Below are positions 16,348-26,149 of a stretch of 50,648 nucleotides of DNA, in pieces. Each line of letters starts with the position of its first letter. The stretch's first letter is position 1. The notes beneath the pieces are model-generated. The model was not told where the DNA came from, did not search any database, and saw only the letters and a program-made list of their open reading frames with translations. The position numbers and the translations under genes are program-made. The DNA is from JBKEAJ01 sp047972135 (GTDB taxonomy: Bacteria; Bacteroidota; Bacteroidia; Bacteroidales; Prolixibacteraceae), in contig JBKEAJ010000016.1 in assembly GCA_047972135.1 (NCBI GenBank), positions 1-50,648 of the forward strand, read 5' to 3'.

Positions 16348-17952
16348 TCATTTACCACTCAGAATATCCTCATATTCAGAGCTTTCCATAATTTCCAAAG
16401 CTCTATTAACTGCTTTATCGTCAACATTATACACTCTGCTAAAATATTGAGGTCCATACAAACTTCTTGCTAACACAGCTTTCATAGCTTTTTTCATGTA
16501 TGGATTAATAAATACTTCGCTCATGTGGTTTCTTTCAAGTCCGTCGTCGGCAGCTTTTTGATATATTGCATTTATATCGGCATCCGAGAACTGGAAAGCA
16601 CTAAGAAAACTATCGAAAGAGGAGTATTTTTGTTTAATGGAGCTTCTGTGTGAGTCTGCGTATTCCAATACGGTTGGGACTAACAAGTTTTTAGCAAGGA
16701 CTTTATTCATGTACACCATATGAGATGAAGTGTCTATTGGGACAAAAACATCAGGAATAATTCCACCGCCACCATACACTTTTCTTTGATATTTGATAGT
16801 CAGATATTGCTGAGTCGAATCGATATGTATGCTATCTTTTGAATAAACTTCCCCGTGTTTAAATCTCTCGACATACTCCTCTCTGTAGTTTTGTACTCCA
16901 CCGTCATAAGGTTTTTGAATACATCGACCACTTGGGGTATAATAATGCGAGGTTGTAAGTCTGATTACAGATCCATCTGGCAGGTTAAAGGGTTGTTGTA
17001 CTAGTCCTTTTCCGAAGGTACGACGACCGACGAGCAGTCCTCTGTCCCAATCTTGAACTGCCCCTGACACAATTTCGCTTGCCGAAGCGGAGTTTTCGTC
17101 CACAAGAATAATCAGCCGTCCGTCCATAAAGTCCTCAACGCCCGAAGCTCTATACTCTTTGCGCGGGCTGTGCAGCCCCTCAGTATATACCACCATATTA
17201 TTTCTATCCAGAAAGTGGTCTGCCATATTGAAAGCTGCGTGTAAATATCCGCCGCCATTTCCTCTAAGGTCTATAATTAAATTTTTCGCGCCGTCTTCCT
17301 TAAGGCTTCGTATTCCTTTTTCAAATTCTTTTTCGGTTGTAGCAGCAAACCTATTAACCTTAATATATCCTGTTTTTTTGCTGAGTTTATAGTATGTATC
17401 TACACTATATATAGGTATCTTTCCGCGAATAACGACAAAGTCGGTTATCTGTTTTTTTCTAAGCACTTTCAGCTCGACTTTAGTGCCTTTCTTACCACGC
17501 AGCAGCTTGAACACATCGCTATTTTTCAGACCGACACTTGCTATATTCTCACCGTCCACCGCTATTATCCTGTCGCCCGACATTATCCCGACTTCCTCGC
17601 AAGGACCTCCGGCAATAGCATTTACCACATACAGTGTATCTTCGAGAATATCAAAGGAAATGCCAACTCCTTCAAATTCACCTTCGAGAGGTTCGTTCAT
17701 TTTTTTAACCTCGTCGGCAGTAATATATGCTGAATGAGGGTCTAGCTCCGACAGCATCTTTACAATTGCATCCTCCGTAAGCTTTGGAAAATCTACGGTA
17801 TCCACATAATATCCTTGTAACAAAGAAAGTACATACAGGAGTTTCTGTTTACTCTGCCGGCTGTCGTTGTTTGCTGTTTGAGCCCTAATAAATGCCGTTG
17901 ACGCAAAGACAATACAGCAAGATATCAACAGGGGTTTAAAAAATCGTTTCAT
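16348..17952 (-). CDS. C-terminal processing protease (S41 family, PDZ)
   Basis: 534 residues. A signal peptide ends at F-I-R-A-Q. A PDZ domain spans roughly 85-165 (GVGISFDILEDTLYV, G-D-R-I-I-A-V-D-G). The S41 core includes the DLRGNGGGY turn near 228-236, catalytic Ser290 in ENSASASE and catalytic Lys315 in TFGKGLVQ, the expected Ser-Lys spacing. The C-terminal 150 residues form a helical tail found in many Bacteroidetes homologues. It cleaves envelope proteins at their C-termini in the periplasm. It is downstream of guaA by 23 bases and probably co-transcribed. Confidence 0.92.
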   Translation of the reverse strand: MKRFFKPLLISCCIVFASTAFIRAQTANNDSRQSKQKLLYVLSLLQGYYVDTVDFPKLTEDAIVKMLSELDPHSAYITADEVKKMNEPLEGEFEGVGISFDILEDTLYVVNAIAGGPCEEVGIMSGDRIIAVDGENIASVGLKNSDVFKLLRGKKGTKVELKVLRKKQITDFVVIRGKIPIYSVDTYYKLSKKTGYIKVNRFAATTEKEFEKGIRSLKEDGAKNLIIDLRGNGGGYLHAAFNMADHFLDRNNMVVYTEGLHSPRKEYRASGVEDFMDGRLIILVDENSASASEIVSGAVQDWDRGLLVGRRTFGKGLVQQPFNLPDGSVIRLTTSHYYTPSGRCIQKPYDGGVQNYREEYVERFKHGEVYSKDSIHIDSTQQYLTIKYQRKVYGGGGIIPDVFVPIDTSSHMVYMNKVLAKNLLVPTVLEYADSHRSSIKQKYSSFDSFLSAFQFSDADINAIYQKAADDGLERNHMSEVFINPYMKKAMKAVLARSLYGPQYFSRVYNVDDKAVNRALEIMESSEYEDILSGK

Positions 17953-17975
17953 TGTATATCAAATTTCATTTTACT

Positions 17976-19505
17976 CTATTCCCACTCTATTGTTGCCGGT
18001 GGTTTAGAGCTAATATCGTAGGCTACTCTATTAACGCCCTTTACATTATTAATAATTTCGTTCGACACCTCAGCCAAGAAATCGTAGGGTAGATGCACCC
18101 AGTCGGCAGTCATTCCGTCGGTTGATGTAACGGCACGCAATGCCACGGTGAACTCGTAGGTACGTTCGTCGCCCATAACACCTACCGACTGCACTGGCAA
18201 CAACATAGCACCTGCCTGCCACACTTCGTCATATAGATTATGTTTTTTCAGAGCATCGATATAAATTTTGTCGGCATCTTGCAAAATACCTACTTTCTCG
18301 GCACTTACCTCTCCGAGTACTCTTATGCCCAATCCAGGACCAGGGAATGGGTGTCTGTCGATAAGCTCGTTTTTGATGCCAAGAGCCTTCCCTATTCTTC
18401 TTACTTCGTCTTTAAAAAGGAGTTTCAGAGGCTCCACTACTTTAAGATTCATTTTTTCGGGCAGTCCTCCCACATTGTGGTGCGATTTTATAGTTGCTGA
18501 AGGACCATTCACCGACACCGACTCGATAATATCGGGATAAATCGTACCTTGTCCCAGCCACTTTACATTTTTTATTTTATGAGCCTCAATATCAAAGACT
18601 TCTATAAAATTCTTACCAATACTTTTACGTTTAGCTTCGGGGTCGGACACTCCTTTCAGGTCATTCAAGAATTTATCGGAAGCATCAATGCCCATTACGT
18701 TTAGATGTAAATCGGAATAAGTGTGCATGACCTCGTCAAATTCATTCTTACGCAGGAGTCCGTTATTTACAAAAATACACACTAGCTTATCGCCAATCGC
18801 ATGATGCAGGAGCACTGCGGCAACCGTGGAGTCTACCCCACCCGACAAGCCCATAACCACTTTGTCGTCGCCGACTTGTTCCTTAAGCTCTTTCACGGTG
18901 GTTTCAATGAAAGATGCAGGAGTCCAATCGGCACTACAGCCACAAATATCTATTACAAAATTCTTTAGAATTTGGATACCATCGGTTGAGTGATAAACCT
19001 CAGGGTGAAACTGAATTCCCCATGTTTGCTCGTCTTCAAAAGCAAAAGCAGCGTTATCGATAGACTCCGTTCCTGCAATATTAATACAATTTAGGGGCAG
19101 TTCAAGAATAGTATCTGCATGCGACATCCATACTTGCGATCCGTTCTGCACATTTTTAAACAGAGGCGATTGGGTATTTATATTCGCCAATTTAGCTCTG
19201 CCGTATTCTCTCGACGAGGCAGCTCCAACTTTACCGCCAAAATTATGAGCCAGATACTGAGCTCCGAAGCATACTCCCAGCAAGGGATATTTAGTTTTTA
19301 TCTCCGACAAATCAGGCTTTGGAGCATCGGGCTTTGTTACTGAAAAAGGGCTTCCGGAGAGAATTACGCCTTTAACATTTTCATCTAAATCCGGATAGTT
19401 GTTGTAGGGATGAATTTCGCAGTAAACATTAAGTTCTCTGACTTTTCGTCCAATGAGTTGAGTGTATTGGGAGCCAAAGTCAAGGATAATAATTTTCTCA
19501 GACAT
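17976..19505 (-). CDS. guaA: GMP synthase (glutamine-hydrolysing)
   Basis: 509 residues, full length. The class I amidotransferase domain has nucleophile Cys79 in GVCFGAQ and the His/Glu pair in IQFHPEVYHS. The ATP pyrophosphatase domain has GLSGGVDSTV near 219-228, and the dimerisation domain ends with KPPATIEWE. It converts XMP to GMP with glutamine and ATP. A TATATTTG promoter box sits 28 bases upstream. The protease gene follows directly. Confidence 0.97.
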   Translation of the reverse strand: MSEKIIILDFGSQYTQLIGRKVRELNVYCEIHPYNNYPDLDENVKGVILSGSPFSVTKPDAPKPDLSEIKTKYPLLGVCFGAQYLAHNFGGKVGAASSREYGRAKLANINTQSPLFKNVQNGSQVWMSHADTILELPLNCINIAGTESIDNAAFAFEDEQTWGIQFHPEVYHSTDGIQILKNFVIDICGCSADWTPASFIETTVKELKEQVGDDKVVMGLSGGVDSTVAAVLLHHAIGDKLVCIFVNNGLLRKNEFDEVMHTYSDLHLNVMGIDASDKFLNDLKGVSDPEAKRKSIGKNFIEVFDIEAHKIKNVKWLGQGTIYPDIIESVSVNGPSATIKSHHNVGGLPEKMNLKVVEPLKLLFKDEVRRIGKALGIKNELIDRHPFPGPGLGIRVLGEVSAEKVGILQDADKIYIDALKKHNLYDEVWQAGAMLLPVQSVGVMGDERTYEFTVALRAVTSTDGMTADWVHLPYDFLAEVSNEIINNVKGVNRVAYDISSKPPATIEWE

Positions 19506-19533
19506 CTATCTTAAAAGTTTTTTTAATGAACTG

Positions 19534-19541
19534 CAAATATA
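19534..19541 (-). promoter_or_regulatory. Promoter -7 box of guaA
   Basis: TATATTTG on the minus strand in the 46-base gap between the acyl-CoA synthetase stop and the guaA start; full match to TAnnTTTG. Confidence 0.55.
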
Positions 19542-19551
19542 CAAACAATAT

Positions 19552-21336
19552 TTAGCTATTTTGGTGTGAATATATTGACTCAATAATATCTGAATATTTT
19601 TTTGATATATATTTACGTCTCAACTTCAATGTTGGCGACAGTTCACCCGACACCAGATTCCATGTATCGGGAATAACTTTGATTTTACGTAATTGCTCAA
19701 AAGGAGCAAGGGTTTTATTCACTCTATTTACTTCCCGCTGAATTACCTTTTGAACCTCAGGAAGTTCAACAAGTTCCTTATCGTCATTGAATTTCAGTCT
19801 TCGTTTTTTGCACCAATCGCGCAAGAATTCCAGATTCGGAGAAATAATGGCACTGGCAAATTTCTCGTCAGCACCTATAACCATAGCCTGCTCAATGAAG
19901 AAAGACTCTTTAAGTTTGTTTTCTATTACTTGTGGCGCAATATACTTTCCACCGGAGAGTTTAAACATTTCTTTTTTTCTATCGGTAATTCTCAGATACA
20001 ATCCATCTTCAAAATAGCCGATGTCTCCGGTGTGTAGCCACCCGTCCTCGTCGATTACCGAAGTTGTTGCTTTAGGGTCTTTGTAGTACCCTTTCATCAC
20101 ACATTTACCACGAGTAAGTATTTCGCCGTCGTCGGCAATTTTCACTTCTATTCCGGGCAGTGCGGGTCCCACTGTTCCAACCTTTGCCATTTTTTGTACT
20201 GGGTTGTTGACAGCAATTACGGGAGCTGTTTCGGTCATTCCGTATCCTTCGACACAGAATATACCTGCCACACCAAAGGCTCTCGCTATTCTCGGCTGTA
20301 TTGCCGCACCGCCCGATACTACAATCAATCTTTTTCCTGTCAGAGCAGCTCTCCACTTAGAGAACACGAGTCTATCGGCAATATTTCGACGCAGTCGATA
20401 CCACAACGAGCCTTTTTGGAAATGCTCATACTCGTTCGACAGTTTTACAGCCCAGAAAAACACTGACTTTTGTATGCCCGAGAGTTCGTATCCCTTGCTT
20501 ATGATAGTATCGTATATTTTTTCCAGCAGTCGAGGGACAGAGCAGAAGATATCGGGTTTTATGGTTTTTACGTCACCGACAATCTCCCCTAAATTAGCAA
20601 TATAATACACTCCTATCCCTTTGTACATATAATGGTAGTTGATAGTCCGCTCATATATATGACACAGAGGGAGGAAGCTCACCGCCTTATGTGTTTCATT
20701 ACAAGGATGATGCTTATAAAAATTCAAGAGGTTGAATACTATATTTTCGTGTGTCAGCATCACCCCTTTTGGGGTTCCTGTGGTTCCCGAAGTATATATC
20801 AGCGTCACCAAATCATCAGGCATAATATTGGTTTTCCGTTGCTCTAGTTCTCTTCTAAGTTCCTCTTTTTCTTTCTCTTGTATAGATTCTACCAATATTT
20901 TCCAATTGTCGATACCCTCCACCGGACTAATACTATATATTTCTACAATGCTTGGCACTTCGTCGGCAATGGATTTCAATTTTTCATATAGCTTATTCTC
21001 GCCCACAATCAACATTTTGGGTTCGGCATGATTAAGGATATGCAAAGTATCGGCTTCCGAAATTGTGGGATATATCGGCAAGTGCACTGCTCCTATCATT
21101 GCAAGCCCCATATCGATAAAATTCCACTCAGCCTTGTTAGAGCTAACGCTTGCAACAACATCGCCCTTTGCAATACCTATTTTTATAAGAGCCATGGCAA
21201 AGAGTTCGCTATTCTCAATAAACTCGGCAGTAGAATACTTTATCCATTCGGAATCCACTTTTCCCGCCACTGCATCTTCTCTCGGGTAGTTCTTTGCCTG
21301 ATACTCCAAGATGTCAAATGTTCTGGTAATCTGCAT
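19552..21336 (-). CDS. Long-chain fatty-acid-CoA ligase (AMP-forming)
   Basis: 594 residues of the ANL adenylating superfamily. Motifs: YTSGTTGTPKGVMLTHEN (A3 P-loop), G-Y-G-M-T-E-T-A-P (A5), W-L-H-T-G-D-I-G (A7) and D-R-K-K-E-M-F-K-L-S-G-G-K (A8/A10 region). The FAA1-like architecture suggests long-chain fatty acids. It activates fatty acids as acyl-CoA at the cytoplasmic face. It starts 14 bases after the manA stop and is probably in one operon with manA and the Dabb gene. Confidence 0.9.
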   Translation of the reverse strand: MQITRTFDILEYQAKNYPREDAVAGKVDSEWIKYSTAEFIENSELFAMALIKIGIAKGDVVASVSSNKAEWNFIDMGLAMIGAVHLPIYPTISEADTLHILNHAEPKMLIVGENKLYEKLKSIADEVPSIVEIYSISPVEGIDNWKILVESIQEKEKEELRRELEQRKTNIMPDDLVTLIYTSGTTGTPKGVMLTHENIVFNLLNFYKHHPCNETHKAVSFLPLCHIYERTINYHYMYKGIGVYYIANLGEIVGDVKTIKPDIFCSVPRLLEKIYDTIISKGYELSGIQKSVFFWAVKLSNEYEHFQKGSLWYRLRRNIADRLVFSKWRAALTGKRLIVVSGGAAIQPRIARAFGVAGIFCVEGYGMTETAPVIAVNNPVQKMAKVGTVGPALPGIEVKIADDGEILTRGKCVMKGYYKDPKATTSVIDEDGWLHTGDIGYFEDGLYLRITDRKKEMFKLSGGKYIAPQVIENKLKESFFIEQAMVIGADEKFASAIISPNLEFLRDWCKKRRLKFNDDKELVELPEVQKVIQREVNRVNKTLAPFEQLRKIKVIPDTWNLVSGELSPTLKLRRKYISKKYSDIIESIYSHQNS

Positions 21337-21350
21337 ATAGTAAAATCTTT

Positions 21351-22325
21351 TTAAACGTAAGTCTCCAACAGCACAGCCCTTGTTTTAGTACTGATACTAA
21401 GCTCATTGACAATAGCAGGTATCAGTACTGTTTCTCCTCTCACTATTGTTTCTTTGTTACCCTCGTCGTCCACAATTTCGACTTCTCCCTCCAGGCATAT
21501 GTAAATAACAAAAGAGTCGATTTTTGCCAAATCTCTGCTTATATTATTGTCTAACACAAGTCTATTAGTAGTGAAGTAAGTGCACTTAGCAATGTTTACA
21601 TCCTTCGTATCGCGCTTATAATCAGTTCTTACATTGTCGATTTTTTCGTAGTCGATAGCATCGACCGCCAACTCTGTATGCAACTCGCGTTCATTACCGT
21701 TTGCGTCCTTGCGTTTATAATCGTAGATACGGTATGTGACATCTGAGGTCTGCTGAATTTCGGCGACCAACAAGCCTTTACCAATGGCGTGCACTCTACC
21801 GGCAGGCATAAAGAACACATCCCCTGCTGATACTTCCATAAAATTCAGTATAGACTCAACATCCTCGTTTTCAACAGCTTTCAGATATGTTTGTTTACTA
21901 ACTTCTCCCTTAAATCCTGAGATTAGCATTGCCCCTGGTTCTGCATCAATCACATACCACATTTCGGTTTTTCCGTAGGCATTATGTCGTTTTTTCGACA
22001 GTTCATCATCAGGATGCACCTGCACCGACAGGTTATCCTGCGAATCGATAAACTTAATCAACAAAGGAAACTCATTGCCAAATCTCTCATAATTTTTCTC
22101 GCCCACAAGGTCTCCCATATATATTTCGACCAGCTCTGCCAGCGAATTGTCTTTTAGCTTGCCGTTGCACACAATCGACACGTCGCCTTCAACCCCTGAT
22201 AGCTCCCAGCTTTCGCCACAATTCGGCAAAGGCGAGAAATCCTTATTTAAGACTGTTTTAATTTTATTGCCACCCCAGATTCTTTCTTTGAATATGGGTT
22301 TAAATTTTAATGGATACAAACTCAT
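21351..22325 (-). CDS. manA: Mannose-6-phosphate isomerase, class I
   Basis: 324 residues of the short cupin-type phosphomannose isomerase. Metal-binding features are visible as S-V-Q-V-H-P-D-D, the KTEMWYVIDAEPGA segment and F-M-P-A-G-R-V-H-A-I-G. It interconverts mannose 6-phosphate and fructose 6-phosphate, feeding GDP-mannose and fucose synthesis or mannose catabolism. It lies between the Dabb gene (17 bases upstream) and the acyl-CoA ligase gene. Confidence 0.93.
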   Translation of the reverse strand: MSLYPLKFKPIFKERIWGGNKIKTVLNKDFSPLPNCGESWELSGVEGDVSIVCNGKLKDNSLAELVEIYMGDLVGEKNYERFGNEFPLLIKFIDSQDNLSVQVHPDDELSKKRHNAYGKTEMWYVIDAEPGAMLISGFKGEVSKQTYLKAVENEDVESILNFMEVSAGDVFFMPAGRVHAIGKGLLVAEIQQTSDVTYRIYDYKRKDANGNERELHTELAVDAIDYEKIDNVRTDYKRDTKDVNIAKCTYFTTNRLVLDNNISRDLAKIDSFVIYICLEGEVEIVDDEGNKETIVRGETVLIPAIVNELSISTKTRAVLLETYV

Positions 22326-22342
22326 TTTTCAACTTTATTGGT

Positions 22343-22642
22343 TTAAAATTCGAAATCTACTGCCGTCCTTCCTTCAAAATTCTCTCTTATATAAGTCAAG
22401 ACTTTCAGGTGTTCGGGGTGTACCGCATAAGCATCCAAGTCGGTCAAATTATCGAAATGAGTTATCAGGCAAAGGTCGTGGCTGTTGTCGTCAGCCTTAT
22501 GCTGTATTCCCACTTCTATGTGCCTTAACTGCGATATATAATTTGACAGATTTTCCAATTGTTTTTTTGTGCTTTCCAGTATCTCTTTTCTTAGTGTCGA
22601 CTTTTCAGACTTCACTTTAATCATTACAACGTGGTTTATCAT
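22343..22642 (-). CDS. Dabb (stress-responsive A/B barrel) domain protein
   Basis: 99 residues from the ATG at 22642; an in-frame GTG at 22663 is a weaker start. It opens MINHVVMIKVKSE, the usual Dabb beta-strand start with a conserved His, and has H-D-L-C-L-I-T-H-F-D-N-L-T-D-L-D-A-Y in the middle. The ferredoxin-like fold usually forms a dimeric barrel. Function is not known for most members; a few are cyclases or isomerases. First gene of the manA operon. Confidence 0.82.
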   Translation of the reverse strand: MINHVVMIKVKSEKSTLRKEILESTKKQLENLSNYISQLRHIEVGIQHKADDNSHDLCLITHFDNLTDLDAYAVHPEHLKVLTYIRENFEGRTAVDFEF

Positions 22643-22703
22643 GATAATATTGAATTTTGGCACGAAAATAATAAAATTGCAGCAGACAGGGCGAAAAAAA
22701 GCT

Positions 22704-22711
22704 CAAATGTA
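22704..22711 (-). promoter_or_regulatory. Promoter -7 box of the Dabb-manA operon
   Basis: TACATTTG on the minus strand, full TAnnTTTG match, about 62 bases before the ATG at 22642. Confidence 0.5.
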
Positions 22712-22761
22712 TTGCAGAATACTGTCAATATTAATACCTTAGCGACCGCAAATGCTTTATT

Positions 22762-23892
22762 ATGATAAGAAACATAATCTTACTGTTAGTTGCAAGTCTA
22801 ACGATAATTGCTTGTAATCAGAAATATGCAGAAGTAAATCTTCCCTATTCCGAGAAAGATTTTACAAAAGAAATAGAAGGTGGTAAAACGTCTCTCTATA
22901 GATTACAAAATGAAAAAGGCATGGTAGTAATGGTCACCAACTATGGTGCGCGACTAGTGTCCATATACGCTCCGGATAAACGAGGGCAATTAGCAGACGT
23001 ACTACTTGGATTTCGGCGCATAAAAGACTACATCGACGACAAGGCATCCCACGGCGCAACAATAGCACCTTATGCTAATCGTATTTCCAACGGTAGTTTC
23101 AGACTCGACGACAATTCATATCTACTACCAATCAATGATATCAATGCCTGCCTACACTCGGGCAACAATAGTTCTCCGCATCAGATTTGGAGAGTCGTAA
23201 ATCAAACTGATAATTCAATCAGCATGTCGCTCTTTATGAAAAATGGAGTTTGGGGTTTCCCTGGCGACAGAATGGTAACTGTTAGCTACACCCTGACAGA
23301 CAATGACGCTCTGAGAATCGACTACCAAGCAACTACTAACCAATCGACAGTCTTCAATCTCACCAACCACAGTTATTTTAACCTAAAAGGCGAAGGCAAT
23401 GGAGACATCAGCGACCATGAAGTTATGATTGATGCCGACAAAGCCACCAAGATAGACAAGGAGATGATTCCTACAGGCGAGATTGTTAGCATCTTAGGCA
23501 CTGATTTAGACTTTACAAAAAGTACAAGCATATCAGAGAGAGTAGACTCCAAGCTAGATCAAATAGAGTTCGGCAGAGGCTTGGACAATAATTTCGTTTT
23601 AAACAATCCTGTCCTAGAGCATTTGTCGGCAAGGGTAGTAGAACCCGAGAGCGGACGAGTGTTAGAAGTCTATACAAGCGAACCTGGAATACAATTCTAC
23701 ACTGGCAATTATCTTGACGGCAAGATAGGCAAGTCGAAAAAAAGTTATCAGGCACGCTCAGGTTTCTGTCTTGAGACCCAGCATTTCCCCGACTCGCCGA
23801 ACCACGACAATTTTCCGTCGACAAGACTAAATCCTACTGACACAATACACAGTACAACTATTTACCGATTTTGTACAACAAACGACATATAA
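22762..23892 (+). CDS. galM: Aldose 1-epimerase (galactose mutarotase), lipoprotein
   Basis: 376 residues. An N-terminal lipoprotein signal ends at Cys18 (TIIAC), so the enzyme works in the envelope rather than the cytoplasm. GalM landmarks: TNYGARLVSIYAPD, A-N-R-I-S-N-G-S-F, the catalytic-His segment FNLTNHSYFNL, and the catalytic Glu in F-C-L-E-T-Q-H-F-P-D-S-P-N-H. It interconverts alpha and beta anomers of galactose or glucose, here likely after extracellular glycan cleavage. The next gene starts one base after the stop codon, so the two are translationally linked. Confidence 0.92.
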   Translation: MIRNIILLLVASLTIIACNQKYAEVNLPYSEKDFTKEIEGGKTSLYRLQNEKGMVVMVTNYGARLVSIYAPDKRGQLADVLLGFRRIKDYIDDKASHGATIAPYANRISNGSFRLDDNSYLLPINDINACLHSGNNSSPHQIWRVVNQTDNSISMSLFMKNGVWGFPGDRMVTVSYTLTDNDALRIDYQATTNQSTVFNLTNHSYFNLKGEGNGDISDHEVMIDADKATKIDKEMIPTGEIVSILGTDLDFTKSTSISERVDSKLDQIEFGRGLDNNFVLNNPVLEHLSARVVEPESGRVLEVYTSEPGIQFYTGNYLDGKIGKSKKSYQARSGFCLETQHFPDSPNHDNFPSTRLNPTDTIHSTTIYRFCTTNDI

Positions 23893-23893
23893 A

Positions 23894-24574
23894 ATGAACA
23901 TACTGTACGAAGACAACCACCTTATTGCGGTGAACAAGCAATGCTCAGAAATTGTACAATGCGACAAGACTGGCGACATCAGCATGATGGACGATGTTAA
24001 AGCGTACATAAAGAAGAAATATGGTAAGCCTGGCGACGTTTTTCTCGGTTTAATCCACCGTCTCGACCGTCCGACCAGTGGAATTGTGGTATTTGCCCGC
24101 ACCAGCAAAGCACTGTCGCGGATGAACGAGATGTTCAGGGAAGGCAAGGACATCAAAAAAACATATTGGGCAGTAGTCGACTGCCTCCCCCCCAATGATA
24201 GCGGTACTCTTACACACTACCTTGAGAAAAATGAGGCTCAAAACCGCAGTCATGCCTACAACAGCCCAAAAGGGAAAGCCAAGAAGGCAGTCTTACACTA
24301 CAAGCTGAAAGCCCGATTAGGCAACTATTACGTACTAGAAGTAGAAATCGAAACCGGACGTCACCACCAGATTAGGGCGCAACTGGCAAAAATCGGCTGC
24401 CACATCAAAGGGGATTTAAAATACGGAGCAAAACGCTCTAACCGCAACGGCGGAATAATGCTACACGCTCGCAAGTTGGAATTTATCCATCCTGTAAAAA
24501 AGGAAGCTGTCATCATCATTGCCGACCCACCCTTCGACAATGTATGGAACGACGTATTGGACAGCGTTCGCTAG
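23894..24574 (+). CDS. RluA-family pseudouridine synthase
   Basis: 226 residues. The catalytic motif HRLDRPTSG holds the active-site Asp58. E-T-G-R-H-H-Q-I-R-A-Q and H-A-R-K-L-E-F-I-H-P are the later family blocks. No S4 domain is present and the chain is short, like RluA/TruC-type enzymes for tRNA or rRNA. The target uridine is unknown. It is translationally coupled to galM and its 3' end overlaps the convergent cdd gene by four bases. Confidence 0.92.
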   Translation: MNILYEDNHLIAVNKQCSEIVQCDKTGDISMMDDVKAYIKKKYGKPGDVFLGLIHRLDRPTSGIVVFARTSKALSRMNEMFREGKDIKKTYWAVVDCLPPNDSGTLTHYLEKNEAQNRSHAYNSPKGKAKKAVLHYKLKARLGNYYVLEVEIETGRHHQIRAQLAKIGCHIKGDLKYGAKRSNRNGGIMLHARKLEFIHPVKKEAVIIIADPPFDNVWNDVLDSVR

Positions 24575-25047
24575 ACCTCCGACGGCAGGAAGGGAATAGG
24601 AAGCAAAGACTGAGCAGAGTTCACAACTGTAACATATTCGCTACCATCGAGAAGAATGCGTATCGGTGTTCCTTGTTTAATTTCTTGTTCAAGTAAGGCT
24701 TGCCGGCATGCCCCACATGGAGATGTACACACAGGGCTCTTCCCGTCCTTATTAACAGCGGAAATCACAATGTTAATAACTTTTGAGTTGGGTAAATTGC
24801 TGTTCAGATTGAATAGTGCAACCCTTTCGGCACAAAGACCATTTGGAAACACAGCACTCTCCTGATTATTTCCGAGTATAATATGGTCATTATCAAGCAG
24901 TAATACTACTCCTACTCTAAATTGAGAATATGGAGCATAAGCCAATCTCAGAGCTTTTCGGGCGGCATCGACAAGAGATAAGTCTTTCAGATTAAGCTCT
25001 CTGTGATAGAGTTTTTCACAAGCAATGTTGATATTTTCAGTTGTCAT
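24571..25047 (-). CDS. cdd: Cytidine deaminase
   Basis: 158 residues. Zinc ligands Cys72, Cys111 and Cys114 and catalytic Glu74 are visible in GLCAERVAL and SPCGACRQ, the homotetrameric Cys-Ala-Glu type. S-A-V-F-P-N-G-L-C-A-E is the usual substrate loop. It deaminates cytidine and deoxycytidine in pyrimidine salvage. Its last bases overlap the rluA-family gene coming from the other strand. Confidence 0.95.
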   Translation of the reverse strand: MTTENINIACEKLYHRELNLKDLSLVDAARKALRLAYAPYSQFRVGVVLLLDNDHIILGNNQESAVFPNGLCAERVALFNLNSNLPNSKVINIVISAVNKDGKSPVCTSPCGACRQALLEQEIKQGTPIRILLDGSEYVTVVNSAQSLLPIPFLPSEV

Positions 25048-25063
25048 GATATTTGGGTGTATT

Positions 25064-25071
25064 TATTTTTG
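25064..25071 (+). promoter_or_regulatory. Promoter -7 box of the glucosaminidase gene
   Basis: TATTTTTG on the plus strand fits TAnnTTTG, 40 bases before the ATG at 25112, in the divergent gap with cdd. Confidence 0.5.
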
Positions 25072-25111
25072 TAAAAAGTAATAATTATAGGAATCATATA
25101 AAGCAACACAC

Positions 25112-26131
25112 ATGAAAAAGTTATTCATAAGCTTGTTAATTGTCTTCAGTCTTAGTTTTAGTACCTACGCTTCCGACAAGTCAAAAGGTTCTTCAAAGTC
25201 TGCCAACTTATCGTCATCGTGGTTGTCATACATTGAGTCGTATAAAGACTTGGCAATATTAGAGATGCAATCGACAGGTATTCCTGCGAGTATCACCTTG
25301 GCACAGGGCATATTAGAATCGGGAGCAGGCAAGAGTTCTTTGGCAAGAATGTCTAATAATCATTTCGGTATAAAATGTAAGAGTTATTGGACAGGCGGCA
25401 AGGTTTACTACACAGACGATGCGCCCAACGAATGTTTCAGGAGCTACGACAATGTATACGATTCCTACAAGGACCACTCTCAGTTTTTGGTCAACAGTTC
25501 CCGCTACAGCAGTCTTTTCAGTTTAAGACCTACTGACTACAAGGGCTGGGCAAAAGGCTTAAAAGCAGCAGGCTATGCCACCGCCCCCGACTATGCTCAT
25601 CGACTAATAAGTATAATAGAGAACTATGATCTTCATCAATACGACAATGTCTCATCAAAGAATGCAATGTTGTTGGCATCAGCAAACGAAAAAGCAATAC
25701 ATAATTCCATAGAGTCTAGCAGTGGCTCCACAAAAGTTTACCACAAAGACTTTAAGGAAAGCGACAGAGTTGAAATAAATGCATTCCAAAAACGTAACAT
25801 CTTCGAGTTCAACAAGCTTCTTGCCATCGAGGTAAAAGATGGCGACACCTTCAAATCACTTGCAAAAGAGCTTGGACTCTCGGTACATAAACTCTGCAAA
25901 TACAACGACTATCCTAGTAGTATAAGTCCGCGCAAAGGAGAGGTTCTCTACATAGAGAGAAAAAATAAGAAAGGCAAGAAAGGGCTGACGTATCACACCG
26001 TCGACACCAATGAGAACATGTTTTATATTTCGCAAAAATATGGTATCAGACTAAAATCTTTACTTAAAATCAACGAAATGCGTCCCGGAGAAATTCCATA
26101 TGAAGGACAAATTATTTATCTTCGCAACTGA
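25112..26131 (+). CDS. Secreted GH73 glucosaminidase with two LysM domains
   Basis: 339 residues. A signal peptide (MKKLFISLLIVFSLSFSTYA) is followed by a Ser-rich linker. A GH73 domain spans about 45-180: the catalytic Glu is in A-Q-G-I-L-E-S-G-A-G-K-S, and N-N-H-F-G-I-K-C and Y-A-T-A-P-D-Y-A follow. Two LysM motifs lie at about 238-285 (VKDGDTFKSLAKELGLS) and 292-338 (YHTVDTNENMFYISQKYG). It hydrolyses peptidoglycan N-acetylglucosaminyl bonds, probably during growth or division. The DUF3078 gene follows after 18 bases. Confidence 0.92.
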   Translation: MKKLFISLLIVFSLSFSTYASDKSKGSSKSANLSSSWLSYIESYKDLAILEMQSTGIPASITLAQGILESGAGKSSLARMSNNHFGIKCKSYWTGGKVYYTDDAPNECFRSYDNVYDSYKDHSQFLVNSSRYSSLFSLRPTDYKGWAKGLKAAGYATAPDYAHRLISIIENYDLHQYDNVSSKNAMLLASANEKAIHNSIESSSGSTKVYHKDFKESDRVEINAFQKRNIFEFNKLLAIEVKDGDTFKSLAKELGLSVHKLCKYNDYPSSISPRKGEVLYIERKNKKGKKGLTYHTVDTNENMFYISQKYGIRLKSLLKINEMRPGEIPYEGQIIYLRN

Positions 26132-26149
26132 AGATAAATATCCGAGAGA

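Noticed and set aside
24571..24574. Frameshift or sequencing error at the rluA/cdd overlap
   Set aside because: Both proteins end at the normal length for their families, so the short overlap is genuine gene packing.
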